This document shows positions 43,754 through 56,910 of a DNA stretch of 64,000 nucleotides, piece by piece. The stretch is taken from NCBI GenBank assembly GCA_019044685.2, contig JAGTXX020000007.1, positions 248,001-312,000 on the forward strand, in the 5' to 3' direction. Origin of the DNA: Nannochloris sp. 'desiccata'. Lineage: Eukaryota; Chlorophyta; Trebouxiophyceae; Chlorellales; Chlorellaceae. Within the stretch, counting starts at the first letter, position 1, and every line of letters starts with the position of its first letter. Under the pieces are notes generated by a model. The model did not search any database, was not told the origin of the DNA, and worked only from the letters and a program-made list of their open reading frames with translations. A program made the position numbers and the translations under genes.

Positions 43754-45754
43754 ATGTCTGGTCTTGTAGAAAGTGTAAAGGGCGCCCTAGGTGGCCAGCC
43801 TGATGGCCCTGCTGTTGCTCAGCCCGCTGTTGAGAAAGCTCCATTTATCACCACCAACACTGGGTTGCCTGTGTTTGATCACCACAACAGTGAAACTCTA
43901 GGCCGTCGAGGTAAGTTGGTTGTATCTCTTTCGCCTAGAAAGGAGATAGTATCAGCTAGAATAAGAGGCTTGAATTTTTCTGTGGCTTGCTCACACAGGT
44001 TCCCTCCCCCTACCCGTGTTTTTTCTCTTTCTCTCTACAGGTCCTATTTTGCTTGAAGATTTCCAGCTCGTCGACAAAATTGCTCAATTTGACCGAGAAC
44101 GTATCCCTGAACGAGTCGTCCACGCACAAGGCTATGCTGCAAAGGGTTACTTTGAAGTCACCAATGATGTTTCTCACCTCACCTGCGCTGATTTATTCTC
44201 TTCTGTGGGCAAGCGCACCCCCGTAACCGCTCGTTTTAGCACGGTTATTCATCCTCGGGGGTCTTCTGAAGGTTTGAGGGATCCTAGAGGCTTTGCGGTG
44301 AAGTTCTATACCGAGCATGGTAACTGGGATCTCGTGGGAAATAATATTCCCGTGTTCTTCCAAAGTGATGGAATGTCTTTTCCTGATTTGATTCACGCTC
44401 TGAAGCCCGATCCGATTACAAATGTGCAAGAAGGGTGGCGTATTGCAGACTACTTCTCTCACTGGTAAGAGAGGGCACATCTTCTTCTTCCACATTTAGG
44501 TTAATATTTTGCTGTGGAGTAGAATGCTGAATTTTTTCGTCGTCCTTTTCTTTTTTTTTGTAGGCCTGAATCAATGCACATGTTCACCTTTGTCTACGAC
44601 GACGTTGGCATCCCTAAAAACTTTCGTCAAATGGACGGCTTTGGCGTTAATACCTTCAAATTAATCAACGCAGAAGGTGAGCAAAAACTTGTCAAATTCC
44701 ACTGGAAGAATCGAAATGGAGGTATCGAGTGCCTCTCTGATGAAGATGCTTACTACCAAGGTGGAAAGAACGCTGTTTTTGCAAGTAATGATTTGTATAA
44801 TGCAATTGAGGAAGGAAATGATCCTATCTGGGATTTTTATTTCCAAGTTATGGACCCTCAGGTCAGTTTCTGCTTTTTCTTGAAAAAATAATTCCAAGAC
44901 CACGGCGGTTTTCAGAACATTTATGTTTATGGTCTTTCTTCTCCGAATTTTAAAACCCCCTCTCTTCTTCTCCTCCTTTCTCTTCTCTACTACAGGAAGC
45001 TCTCTCGCTTGATTTCGATGTTTTGGATGTCACCAAACTCTGGCCCGAAGATCAATTTCCTTTGACTCCCGTGGGCCACATGACACTTGATCGCAACGTT
45101 GATAATTTCTTTGCAGAAGTTGAACAACTGGCCTTCAGTCCTGCGCTCGTCGTCCCTGGTATTGGCTTTACAAATGATCGTATGTTGCAATCAAGATTAT
45201 TCAGCTATTCAGATACGACGAGATACCGCCTTGGTGCAAATTTCCTCCAAATTCCTATCAATGCACCTTTGAAGGTCAATCCTGTGACGACTCAAGAAGG
45301 GGTTGGTACTATGTTGAAGAAAACTGGCCATGTAAATTACTTCCCGAGCTCTGTTGAGAAAACCGACACCGTAGAAGCAGACCCGTCCACAATTCGGCCT
45401 GAAATTATTTTTAATGATGAAAAAGAAGGCCCTGCAGAACGTGTACGTGAGCATTTACCTAAAGAAAATCCGTTTGTGCAACCTGGAGATAGGTATCGTT
45501 CGTTTGACCCGGAGAGGAGGGAGCGGTTTATTCAAAGAATCGCTGGACCAAAGTTGTTGGGCGATAAAAAGACGACCAAAGAAATTAAAGAAAAGTGGGT
45601 GAGTTATTTCTATCAGATGGATGAGGAAGCTGGAAAGAAGCTGGAAGAAGCTTTAGATATGAAGATGACAGGTAGTGTTGGTGGTGCTGCTAAAAACAGT
45701 GCTGAAAAGGCTGCTGATGTAATTGCACGTGTTGTTGGTACTCAGGAAGAGTAA
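43754..45754 (+). CDS. CAT: Catalase (heme, clade with small subunit)
   Basis: Four exons, 43754-43910, 44041-44464, 44564-44861 and 44996-45754, give 545 residues. The distal heme motif [17 protein letters not shown] carries the catalytic His, the Asn lies in [10 protein letters not shown], and the proximal Tyr ligand is in [14 protein letters not shown]. Other catalase landmarks are [19 protein letters not shown] and IPVFFQSDG. The enzyme breaks down hydrogen peroxide, usually in peroxisomes. No canonical SKL-type peroxisomal signal ends the protein, which finishes in Gln-Glu-Glu; plant catalases also use atypical signals. It is convergent with the enolase gene. Confidence 0.97.
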
Positions 45755-46285
45755 TTAAGATGGATGAATTTTTTTTTTGCATTTTTTTAAATGAATTCTT
45801 TTGAAAGTGTGTTCTTGCTGATTGTTTTCTGTGTGTGGTTAGGTGCTTGCTCTCTGTGCGTCCTTTTGTATAGATAATTGAAGGACGATGTAAATAGTGC
45901 AGTCTAGTAGTTGGTTGATACAAGTTGTTCACACAAGTTTTAAGAAAGAAAGAAAGAAAAATGAAGCAGCAGACGCCGTGGCCGCCCATGTTCTCTTCTT
46001 CTTCTCAGCAAGATTTTAAAAGAAGGGGAAAGACAAAAGAATCGAGATAAAAAGCGCTTCCGTATCCACTCCAAAAAGACAGAAAATGCAACTTATTTTT
46101 ATAAAAAGAAGAAATATGCGCGAAGCATTCATAGCAAAGCAAAACAAAACAAAGAGAGATTTCTCAAATTTTGCAGCAAAAACTACAAAAGCAAAACGCA
46201 CGTAAGCCAAACATCAGGCCGTAGTGTTGTTATTTTTGTTACTTTCTTAATCATTATTATCTGTTTATATATAGATATTCTTTAT
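45755..46285. other. Intergenic, convergent 3' ends
   Basis: 531 AT-rich bases hold the 3' ends of catalase (a TGTAA near 45890) and enolase. Nothing else is visible. Confidence 0.6.
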
Positions 46286-48229
<1,944 letters not shown>

Positions 48230-49383
48230 CGTGATAAATTTGCGTGGGTATGAACTTTTCAAAGGACGATGATGACGTAAACAAGGATTAAATTTTAATC
48301 CTAGAGACATAAAAAAAGGGACGAATTAGGCCGTTGGGCTCGCTCCTTTATTCGTTTCTTCTGCCGCCTCATCTGCTGCGCTTTACTTGATCAGCACTGC
48401 TGTGCGGCACAGAGGAGAAGGGAAAGGTCGCTGACCGACAGCAAATTTTGGAGCTTTAGGACTTGGAGACCTCAATTTTGCACGGTTATACATCTGGAGA
48501 TGGAGAAACACTATAGCATCAAAACTTTGGAGGTTTTGGCCAAGGAAAAGTCGGCGTCAGCGTGCCGCCTTGATAATTTTTACGTCAAATTTATCTAGGT
48601 AGGCTCGCATAAGTATATTTGCGACATGGTATATTGCAATTTGAATAACTTTTTATTAATATTAGGGGTTTTTTTGATAAGATATGATGCATATTTAAGG
48701 TATATTGGCGTCCTGATAGCAGCGGTTGAGACGGTAGGAGCACTTCTTATTTTTCCTTAAAAAGGTTCAGTACTTAATAGTTAGGGGCCGATGAAAGACT
48801 TACACAGCGTATAAAGTGGAATTTGGCAGTCAATAGGCGAGTATCATCGAAATTTATTTAAAAATTATGTTCCGAATTTTGTTAAATTAAACTGGTGATT
48901 TGACCTTGTCATCAAACTTTTTCAAAAAGGCTCGTCGCCGCTTCTCCGCAGCTCCTTTCACAAATGGTCCTCCCTCCGGTCCCATTCGCCACCCATATAT
49001 AGCTCTAAATCCCCTCTTTGCAGCTTTAATACATTAAGTAGCTCATTGTGTTATCGGCCCTTTCAGCACACTATTGAATTCAATGAGTTTTTGCCGAAGT
49101 CCTCTTCATTTGTGATCGCGTCCGTTTCGAAAATATCGGAATTCCGATATAATATCGAATATACAAAGGCTTCCACCTATCCTAAAGCTCATAGCATTCT
49201 CTTCTAGAGCTTAATTAAATCGGTCTCGGATAGCGAAATACCCGTAAGTTCTGCTTCGATACAAGGAAACCTTTCATCTTATATCCATGCTGGCAAATTG
49301 ACAAATGTTCCAACAGATAAATTGACTTTTAATTACCGAAATCTATTGTAGGCTACATCTATACCTGTTTTTTACACCTACCC
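48230..49383. promoter_or_regulatory. Divergent region, enolase and membrane protein genes
   Basis: 1154 bases lie between divergent starts. An 18-base perfect palindrome lies at 49133-49150. No open frame or RNA gene is recognised in the rest. Confidence 0.4.
49133..49150. repeat. Perfect palindrome ATATCGGAATTCCGATAT
   Basis: An 18-base perfect palindrome 234 bases before the membrane-protein ATG. It suits binding by a symmetric dimer. TATCGAATAT just downstream adds related half-sites. Confidence 0.6.
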
Positions 49384-50361
49384 ATGCAACCTCGCCCAAT
49401 GCACTATCAAGAACTCCACAAGGAGTCTCTTCTAAGGCCCAAGTCATCAATGCCAGCAGTACCATCTCCAGCGGCCTTTAGTTACTCCATCACCAATCAA
49501 CCTTGGGTGAGCTATAAACCCTCGAAATTTACCCCAGCACAGACTAGCACGTGCTCAAACTGTAGACGAATGAGAAATGTGCTCCTTTTCATCAGTATCC
49601 TGGCTATTTTCAGCCCAATTTTGATGTCAATCAGGAGCCCTCCCCCGATCACGATGCAGCCTGTTGTCGAACTCACAATCCATTTTATGGTCTACGCTGC
49701 TGCGTGCTTCACTGTCGCTGGCATGGCTATATCATATGACATTCTCCGTAAGCAACTTTATTGCAATATGTGCGCTTTCTGTTGTCTGCAAGCTGCCGCC
49801 ACCACCATTGCCCTTCGAGGGATGTTTTGTCTTCATTCTGCAGCTCTTCCCAGCTCGCAAACTGCCGGAACTGTTAAATTTTGGGCACATTGTGCTCATT
49901 GTATACTCTTACGACCAGCGGTTTGGATTACAGGAGGAAATCTTGATGACTTTCCCTTATCAGAAGATGCTCGAGTTCAAATATGGATGCTATGTATGCT
50001 GAGCTCTGCTTTGCTGGGCCTGGGAGTCGGAGTCGGTATTGTAAAGGCAACTATCAGTACGATATGTAGAAGTACTACTAGTGCTACTATTGTGGGAAAG
50101 ACAGCAACAGCGTCTGCTGTGGATAATAATAACCTGGATGCTTTCCTTATAAAATTCGAAGGCAAAATTCATTGTATTTCTCTCGACAGCAAGGGAAATT
50201 CCAGTACTGCCTCTGCTCCTACGAGTGTCGGTATTGTTGATCAATGCTTGATTCAGCATAGGAGTTTATCGTCTATAGAAGCAGGTTTTATCATTGCATG
50301 CTCGGTATCCGGATTCTGGCTCTGTTTGGCTATTATTGGCGCCTTTGCTACGGCGGCATAA
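49384..50361 (+). CDS. Multi-pass membrane protein, family unknown
   Basis: A single exon of 325 residues. A polar N-terminus of about 60 residues ends in a Cys pair (STCSNC). Five probable membrane segments follow, roughly 64-84 (VLLFISILAIFSPILMSI), 95-118, 128-148, 205-225 and 300-322. A polar loop of about 70 residues separates the last two. I see no transporter, enzyme or channel signature. The hydrophobic pattern and lack of internal stops make this a real gene, but the family is unknown. Confidence 0.75.
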   Translation: MQPRPMHYQELHKESLLRPKSSMPAVPSPAAFSYSITNQPWVSYKPSKFTPAQTSTCSNCRRMRNVLLFISILAIFSPILMSIRSPPPITMQPVVELTIHFMVYAAACFTVAGMAISYDILRKQLYCNMCAFCCLQAAATTIALRGMFCLHSAALPSSQTAGTVKFWAHCAHCILLRPAVWITGGNLDDFPLSEDARVQIWMLCMLSSALLGLGVGVGIVKATISTICRSTTSATIVGKTATASAVDNNNLDAFLIKFEGKIHCISLDSKGNSSTASAPTSVGIVDQCLIQHRSLSSIEAGFIIACSVSGFWLCLAIIGAFATAA

Positions 50362-51536
50362 CTAAAGCTCAAGATCTTGCACGACGGGGGGGGAGTCGAG
50401 GAGGAAGAAAATTTGAAATAGTCAACCCGGTGAAACAATGAAACCATAATGATTCTAAAATGAAATCATCCAGTAAAATGTATTGAATTGTAGTAGCAAG
50501 GATTGTCTCGTTTCTGTTCTGCAATCCTAAACCCACCAATCACAGGGTTGATTGATTTTCCTCTATTTGTTCCCCTCCTCGTGCCGGCTTGGGCAAAAAA
50601 AGCGCATTACCTCTACCAAACAAAATAAATTACCTTTATCTATCCTACTGACAACATAAACTAATATTCTCTAGAAAACTACGAACCATTTTGCCTACGT
50701 GCACATGTTTATTTTGTTTTTGTTTTCCTTACCAACTACTTCCCAACTCGTTTTTTCTTCTCAAAAAATCAGTAAAATTGACTTTTTCTTTTTCACTTCG
50801 GGTCCTTTACGGCAATAATAACTAAATCAAGTCAAATTTCCTCTCTTGTCTTTGATTTATGTTGCTTTCTACCCCTTGTTTTTGCCCTACTGCTCGCTGT
50901 CATGGTTTTTATGGTTTACTTTCTTTTTCCCTGCCTCGACAGTGATGCCTTTCTGTTTTACCTTTATAGCATCCCTAATCATACCTAGCGACTGTTTTTT
51001 CATTTCCTTTATCCTCTCTGTACTATGGATCTACTAGTATACTATACGAATGCGATAAATAACTACCCTACATACTGTCTAGCTCCTACTTTGAAAACTG
51101 GACATTTGCCGTCTTTCATTTTTGCGCTCTGTTAATTTCCTCTCGTTCATTTTAAAAAAGTTGTTGAACATTGCACTCCCTTGTTCCCTTTCTGTGCAGT
51201 TGGTTTTTTGTTTTCTTTGCCACTGCCCTTCTTTGTCCCTCTCTTTCCAGCACGAATAATAAATAAACTACAGCTTCCCCTTTTTTTTCTCCTTGTGCTA
51301 TCCCAATTCTACTCCCGTTCTCATCTCTGATTCATTGATTGATTCTTGATGGTCATTTAATTGGACAATATAGTGACGGTTGATTTAAAATTATGTCTTG
51401 TTTTAGTTTATCTTTTTACTAAAGAAGTAAGTCATTCAACTGTAAAGGCCACAAACAATAAAATTTCCAAGTTTCTTAAAAAGCGATTGGCGGCTTTCCA
51501 TTTTACGATTTTGTTGTCTGTCAACTTAAAAATATG
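50362..51536. other. Pyrimidine-rich intergenic, convergent 3' ends
   Basis: 1175 bases lie between convergent genes. The plus strand is strongly C/T-rich, especially at 50600-51300, so the open frames seen here read as hydrophobic by composition only. No gene is supported. Confidence 0.5.
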
Positions 51537-54500
51537 TTAATGCGTAATTAGAACATTGGTTTCTGCTTCTGTATCAATACTGTAACCATCAGGGAGAGGG
51601 GTAGCACGTGCTTTGGCCACGAGCTTCTTTGGTGTTAACTTAGAAACTAGTTCAGCTTTTTCGCCTTCTGATGGCGTCTTTTCCGCCACTTCCGTCTTGA
51701 TGCTGTCAGCTACAGCAGGGCTCTTTTGACCTTCCTTGCTTTCAAATACTTCCATTCTACTTGAAGGAGGTGATTTAAATGGTTTTATCCCTGTATCTGC
51801 TCCCATTTGAGCATCTGCTTCTGGCAGCCGCAGCGGCAAAGCCAGGTCTTGCTCACCACCAGGCGCCTGGTTTGTCGTTGCTTCTCCAACACCTACTCCC
51901 ATCAAACTCACTTCTAATCTCGCTAATTTCGATCTTAACCATTCAATCTCTTCCACAGCGCCACTATACTCGCCAGCAACTTGAAGGCCTCCTGCCCTGA
52001 GTCGTTCATTCTCAGCAGCTAGGCGAGAGTTTTCAGTGCTCAAGGTGCCAAGCAAGCGCTGGGCATCGTTCAGTCGGCGAGAAAGCTCTTCTTGAGGCGC
52101 AGCAGGTACGGGAAGCATTACACTGTGAGCTGGAAGGGGTGAGGGACTCGACCCAGGTGAGAACTGAGATGAAGAAGGAGGTAATCCAGCTGCCCCTGAA
52201 GCACTTGGGGTACCACCACTGGCAGTCAATAGGCCAGCTGTTGCAGCTGGTGATAGAGGAAGACCACCACCACCGGTATTTGCCATCATCAGCTGATCCC
52301 TTAAATATGCGTTTTCAGCTCTTAATACTTTTATTTCTCTCCGCAAAGCAGCTAAAGCAGCCTGCTGAGGGTCCATTTGCACTGCAGGTGCGTTTTTTAT
52401 ATTCTTCGCTCTGGTAGCATAGCTCAAAGTGCTCAATGTTTCTTCCAGATGCGCTGAGCTGGGAGAGCAGCAGGCAATCATTAAACTTAAAGCAGAGCCT
52501 CCTAGAGAATCCATAAGCAATTTAGTAAGTTTAGACTCACGATAAGGCACCACACTTCCTTTCGCTCCACTCGCTAAGCAGGAGATTACTTTACCCAACA
52601 TGAACAGCGAACAATTGATACTAGCAGTCTCACGCATGGCAATTCCTTCTGAATGACTATCTTTAAGCCTTTCACTTCCTGCCAGGTCGACAAATACTAC
52701 TTTTCCCATTCGTGTGCTGCCAAAATCTGCTGCCTCGGGACGCACAGGCGCTGCATCTATGTGAACAGTAAGAATCGCATGACTTCTGCTACTTTCTAAA
52801 TTTAGAGAATGTGATCCCACGCGCCTATGGCGTAGTCCACAAACAACGACTTCCTGGGCATCTTGTAAGGTTGCGCATTCTTGCAAAGTCAAATCTGGTG
52901 CGTGGAAACCTTTGACTGGATCCCATCGTAAAGAAAGTTGACGCTGGTCAAAGCAGAGGAGGTCGTAGAGAGCTTCATTGTAGATTTCAGAATATGAAGC
53001 ACGAATAGAATATTTGCACCCATCGCCGGTGATGGTTGTTGCATGAGAAGGACCATCTCCTGCGCCAATGCTGCCATTGCTTGCAAGGTCTCCTTCCCCT
53101 GCAGTTCCAGCTGCCGCAGCTGCATTACGAGCTTCAACTTGCCTGAAGATATACGCTAAAGAACGTGAGACAATGCCTTCATCGTCTCCACTGCCAAAAG
53201 TTGAACCTGGTAGGAAGCTGTTGTTCGCGGCGCTTTCATCGACGTCTTCGTGGCCGACAATGGTGTAGGTCTTACCACTGCCAGTCTGGCCATACTGCAG
53301 ATGTGAAAATCAATGAACTTAAGCTAGTTAAAATTTTAAGTTAATAAGGTATAGTGAGGGCGTACCATAGGCATTAGTTGAAGCAGAGAGAAAATTAAAA
53401 TTAAAAAAATAAAATCTTACAGCCAGGATAGTTGCATTGTAGCCATCTAGTGCTGCATCCAACAGCTGTGTAATACCACACAAGCGAATAACATCTTCCT
53501 GCCCTGATTCAGGTCCAATACACGAATGAAATTGGAACGTCTTAGTTGTTGGCTGCAAAACAGCATTGTTCGGACCCAGCCAATGAGAGCTGGATGGAGC
53601 CGTGGTGGCCGATGCCGGCACCGTCAAAATGACCTGCTGAGGGCTTTCTTGACTCACTTGAAGCATGCAGGCATCCCCACGAGCTGTCTCAGTTGGATTC
53701 AAAGGTCGAATACGGATAGCCACTTTAATATTATCGGAATCGTCGATGGGCATGTGGCTAGAAACTGAGGCGGAAGCTGCTGACGAGGAGAATGCAGGAC
53801 CACAAAAATTTGCAGCAGAACGAGGCCTTCCAGATCCGGCCCGTCGTGCAGGCTGTATAGAAGATACTCGTTTAGGGCTATTCCTACTAGCAGATCCGCT
53901 TTGTGGTCGGGAATGAGCTGGAAAAGACGAGGAGGTGCTTTTAGGGCCATAGCTGCCGAAGCCACCGCTGCCGCTATTATTACCAGGTCCATTTCTAGGT
54001 GTTCTTGAGGCTTGATTCCCACCGAAACTACTCTTTTCTGTTCCAAAACTAAAACTAGCTGGGCCAGAAGAAGCGGTTCGAGCTCGAGGAGATCGAGTCC
54101 CAGCAGATTGCGCCCTGCTTTGCATGCTACGCCGAGCCGGTGGAGTAAACTCCTGACCATTGTTTTGACTGAGGGCAGGAGATGCAGGTATCACACTCTC
54201 TCGGTTATAATTCAGTTCATCGCCAAGTCCGGCAGTAGTGGTAGCAGTGCTGCCGGTGAGGACTGGGTCGGGACCTGGTGGGAGCAATGCAATGGGAGGT
54301 GCAGAGTTTGGCATGACTAGAGGTGGTTGCGGAGGTGGTGGAATAGCTCCTAACGGTAAGAAAGGACGACCTTGTTGTTGTTGCTGCTGATGTGGGAAGG
54401 GATTTAAATGGAAAGGCATGCCTGGTGGTGGCCCGGCCATTGGAATAAAGTGAGGTGAGTTGTTTTGCCCAAGAGGCGGTGGCGGCGGTGGAATAGGGAG

Positions 54501-54611
54501 CCAGCCAGGTGGTGGCGGGCCGGCCATGCCTGGAGGGAATGGGGTTCCCGACGGTGGCATCCACCCTGGGAAAGGCATTCCAAGGCCAGGGCGGAAGTTA
54601 TGAGGGTCCAT
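51537..54611 (-). CDS. Kinesin with Pro/Ser-rich N-terminus
   Basis: Two exons, 54611-53421 and 53294-51537, phase 0, give 982 residues. Residues 1-285 are Pro-, Gly- and Ser-rich and disordered. The motor spans about 290-700: start KVAIRIRPLNP, P-loop YGQTGSGKTYT at about 398, switch I NLESSRSH, switch II VDLAGSERL, then NCSLFMLGKVI and ATRAKNIKN. It is longer than a standard 340-residue motor because of Ala/Ser/Gly-rich inserts before and after the P-loop region. A coiled coil at about 790-850 should dimerise the protein. It moves on microtubules using ATP. The subclass is uncertain; the position of the motor is central rather than N-terminal. The ATP site is intact. Confidence 0.92.
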
Positions 54612-54912
54612 ATTTCCAATTAGATAAATTTAGTTGAAAGACATTGGTCAATCGAGTTGAAGTTAGGACATGGACAAGGCTGCCAAAAAGGGGGATTAGA
54701 CAGTATTTATGGGCTTTTGGGGTTCCAAATTGGTTTGATATGATATCCAAATATTGAAATTTGGGTTGTTATATCACCAAAATAGCCTTAGGCGGAGAAT
54801 ATCGGATAGAAATGGAAGTCAACTTTATCCCCTCGTAGAAGAAAGGGAGTTAAAACGATGCCATCGAGCCAAGCGCCTACCTTAATGTATTCCTAGTATC
54901 AAAATCCATGCA
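54612..54912. promoter_or_regulatory. Divergent region, kinesin and TBC genes
   Basis: 301 bases lie between divergent ATGs with no distinct motif. Promoter function is inferred. Confidence 0.35.
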
Positions 54913-56478
54913 ATGAGTAATCCGGGAAAGATTAGTGAGGAGAATGGAGATGGAGCGTTCCCTGGAGTCAGCAAGTTAGTTTGATCATTTTAAAAATTGA
55001 ATGCGGAGCAATTGAATAGCAAACCATTCCGCAGTCGAAACTACGCTATCATTGGTACACTAATATATATAACCATCACTATAATTTATTTATTATGCAG
55101 CCTATTCTCTCGTCGTGGGTTCCCCGGTTCCATTAAACTCTCTCGCACCGCTGACAGGGAATCAGAAAGCGGAGGTTCTCGAATAAATAGCGGGATAGAA
55201 GCAGCTGCAAGCGATCAAGCAACAGCCGAGATATTAAATCTCACCATTAAAGATGATTCTACACTTCAGAGAAGTGCAACACCAGCAGGAGGAAGTCCTT
55301 TAGCAGCAGCGCCAACAACAGCAACAACCTCTCCTGCCGCCGCTACCCCTAAAAGAGACAACAATAACGAGGGTATTCCGCGCTCTCCTTCAGGCGTCCC
55401 TGTCAGCACGCTTCGTAGTATGAGCGAACCGCGTGTTGCCAAGTTCACTCGCTTATTAAATGAGCCAGTAGTAGATATAGAGGCATTAAGAGAATTGGCA
55501 TGGAGCGGGATCCCTCAACACCTCCGCCCTCTATGCTGGAGACTTTTATTGGGCTACCTACCCCCGAATCGAGAGCGCCGGGATCAAATCTTAGCTAGAA
55601 AACGTAGAGAATATAGAGAACTGATTCCAGAGTACTATGATTCTGCAGCAGGGGCAGTTGCGGGAGCATCTGCTGCTGCTGCTGCTGCTGCCGCCAGCAA
55701 TAATAGTCATTGCAATATTTCGAATAGGGCGACTGAAGAAGAGTCTGCCCTACGTCAAGTAGCCGTAGACGTCCCTCGTACAGCTCCAGGTGTCCCTTTC
55801 TTCCATTTGCCACGTATGCAAAAAGTACTGGAACGAACTCTCTACATATGGGGCGTCCGACACCCTGCCAGTGGCTACGTACAAGGCATAAATGACCTTG
55901 CAACGCCATTTTTAGCTGTATTTGCTTCAGAAAAGATGCAGAATATAGATGATATGTCTACCTGGACTCTAGAAAAGCTTCCAGAAGTTGATGTCCTTGA
56001 CATAGAGGCGGATTGCTACTGGTGTCTATGTAAGTTATTAGATGGCATTCAAGACCACTATACGTATTCACAGCCTGGTATACAAAAGACATTATTCCAC
56101 GTCCGTGAACTCGTTGCCAGAGTCGAAGCACCCACAGCAGCGCATTTAGAAAAAGAAAACGTTGAATTTATGCAATTTGCATTCCGCTGGACAAATTGTT
56201 TGTTATTAAGGGAGCTTCCGTTTAAATTGGGGCAGCGATTGTGGGATACGTATTTAGCAGAAGGACCTGCTTTGAAAGAGTTTCTAGTATATGTCCTTTC
56301 TTCATTTCTTTTGTTTTGGGCGAGTCAGTTGAAAACCATGGAATTTCAAGAATTGATTATGTTTCTACAAAGGGTCCCCACTGAGGAGTGGGAAGAAAGC
56401 GATATAGAGTTGGTATTGAGTAGAGCGTTTATGTGGAGAGCGTCGTTCAAGGGGGCTACCAGCCATTTCGCTAGTTGA
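54913..56478 (+). CDS. TBC1D22: TBC1D22/Gyp1-type Rab GTPase-activating protein
   Basis: Two exons, 54913-54974 and 55101-56478, phase 2, give 479 residues. The first 140 residues are polar. The TBC domain spans about 160-460: ELAWSGIPQHLRPLCWRLLL, the arginine finger in VAVDVPRT and the glutamine finger in YVQGINDL, both present. The pattern, including TPFLAVF, EADCYWCLCKLLDGIQDHYT and FRWTNCLLLRELPF, matches TBC1D22/Gyp1, which inactivates Golgi Rabs such as Rab1/Ypt1. An Ala run interrupts the domain near residue 240. Both catalytic fingers are intact, so GAP activity is expected. An ATG at 54997, in the intron, is not the start. Confidence 0.94.
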
Positions 56479-56910
56479 ACAAAGAGGAGGAAGAAAATAA
56501 AAAGTTGAAAAATGGTGGGACAGCGGTGAATTTTTTTTCTTTATAGAATCAACGCAAATATGGAGTTTACTGAAGTATATGTAATCATTTGTGCAACTAA
56601 ATATTCTTTTAGGAAGTGACATTTGCTTTGAAAGGGTGATGGATGCAGCACAGCAGTGATACTCTAGACTGAGAGTGGCTCAGGCCGACTGACGTTGCAG
56701 AGAAGAAAAATATAATATCTAAGACTTTGTTAAACCCGGGAAATCAAGTCAATTCAAATGCTGAGTAAACATATGTGGAATTTGAATGCTGAGATCGCTT
56801 CACATGTGCTGCTCTCATTAAAGCAGACTTGATCAGCACTGAATTTCGTAAAATTATTCTCAAGATCTACTTTTCGAATTAGAAGTCGAGTTCAAAGAAA
56901 CCATATCACG
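56479..56910. other. Intergenic, co-directional genes
   Basis: 432 bases hold the TBC 3' end (a TGTAA near 56579) and the promoter of the hydrolase gene. Nothing else stands out. Confidence 0.55.

Noticed and set aside
50846..51037. Short hydrophobic plus-strand frame
   Set aside because: It lies in a pyrimidine-rich stretch, starts with a non-ATG codon and has no splice or homology support.
54997..55100. ATG at 54997 as the start of the TBC protein
   Set aside because: It lies within the intron; the ATG at 54913 with donor at 54975 joins in phase 2 and gives a polar N-terminus rather than a spurious membrane segment.
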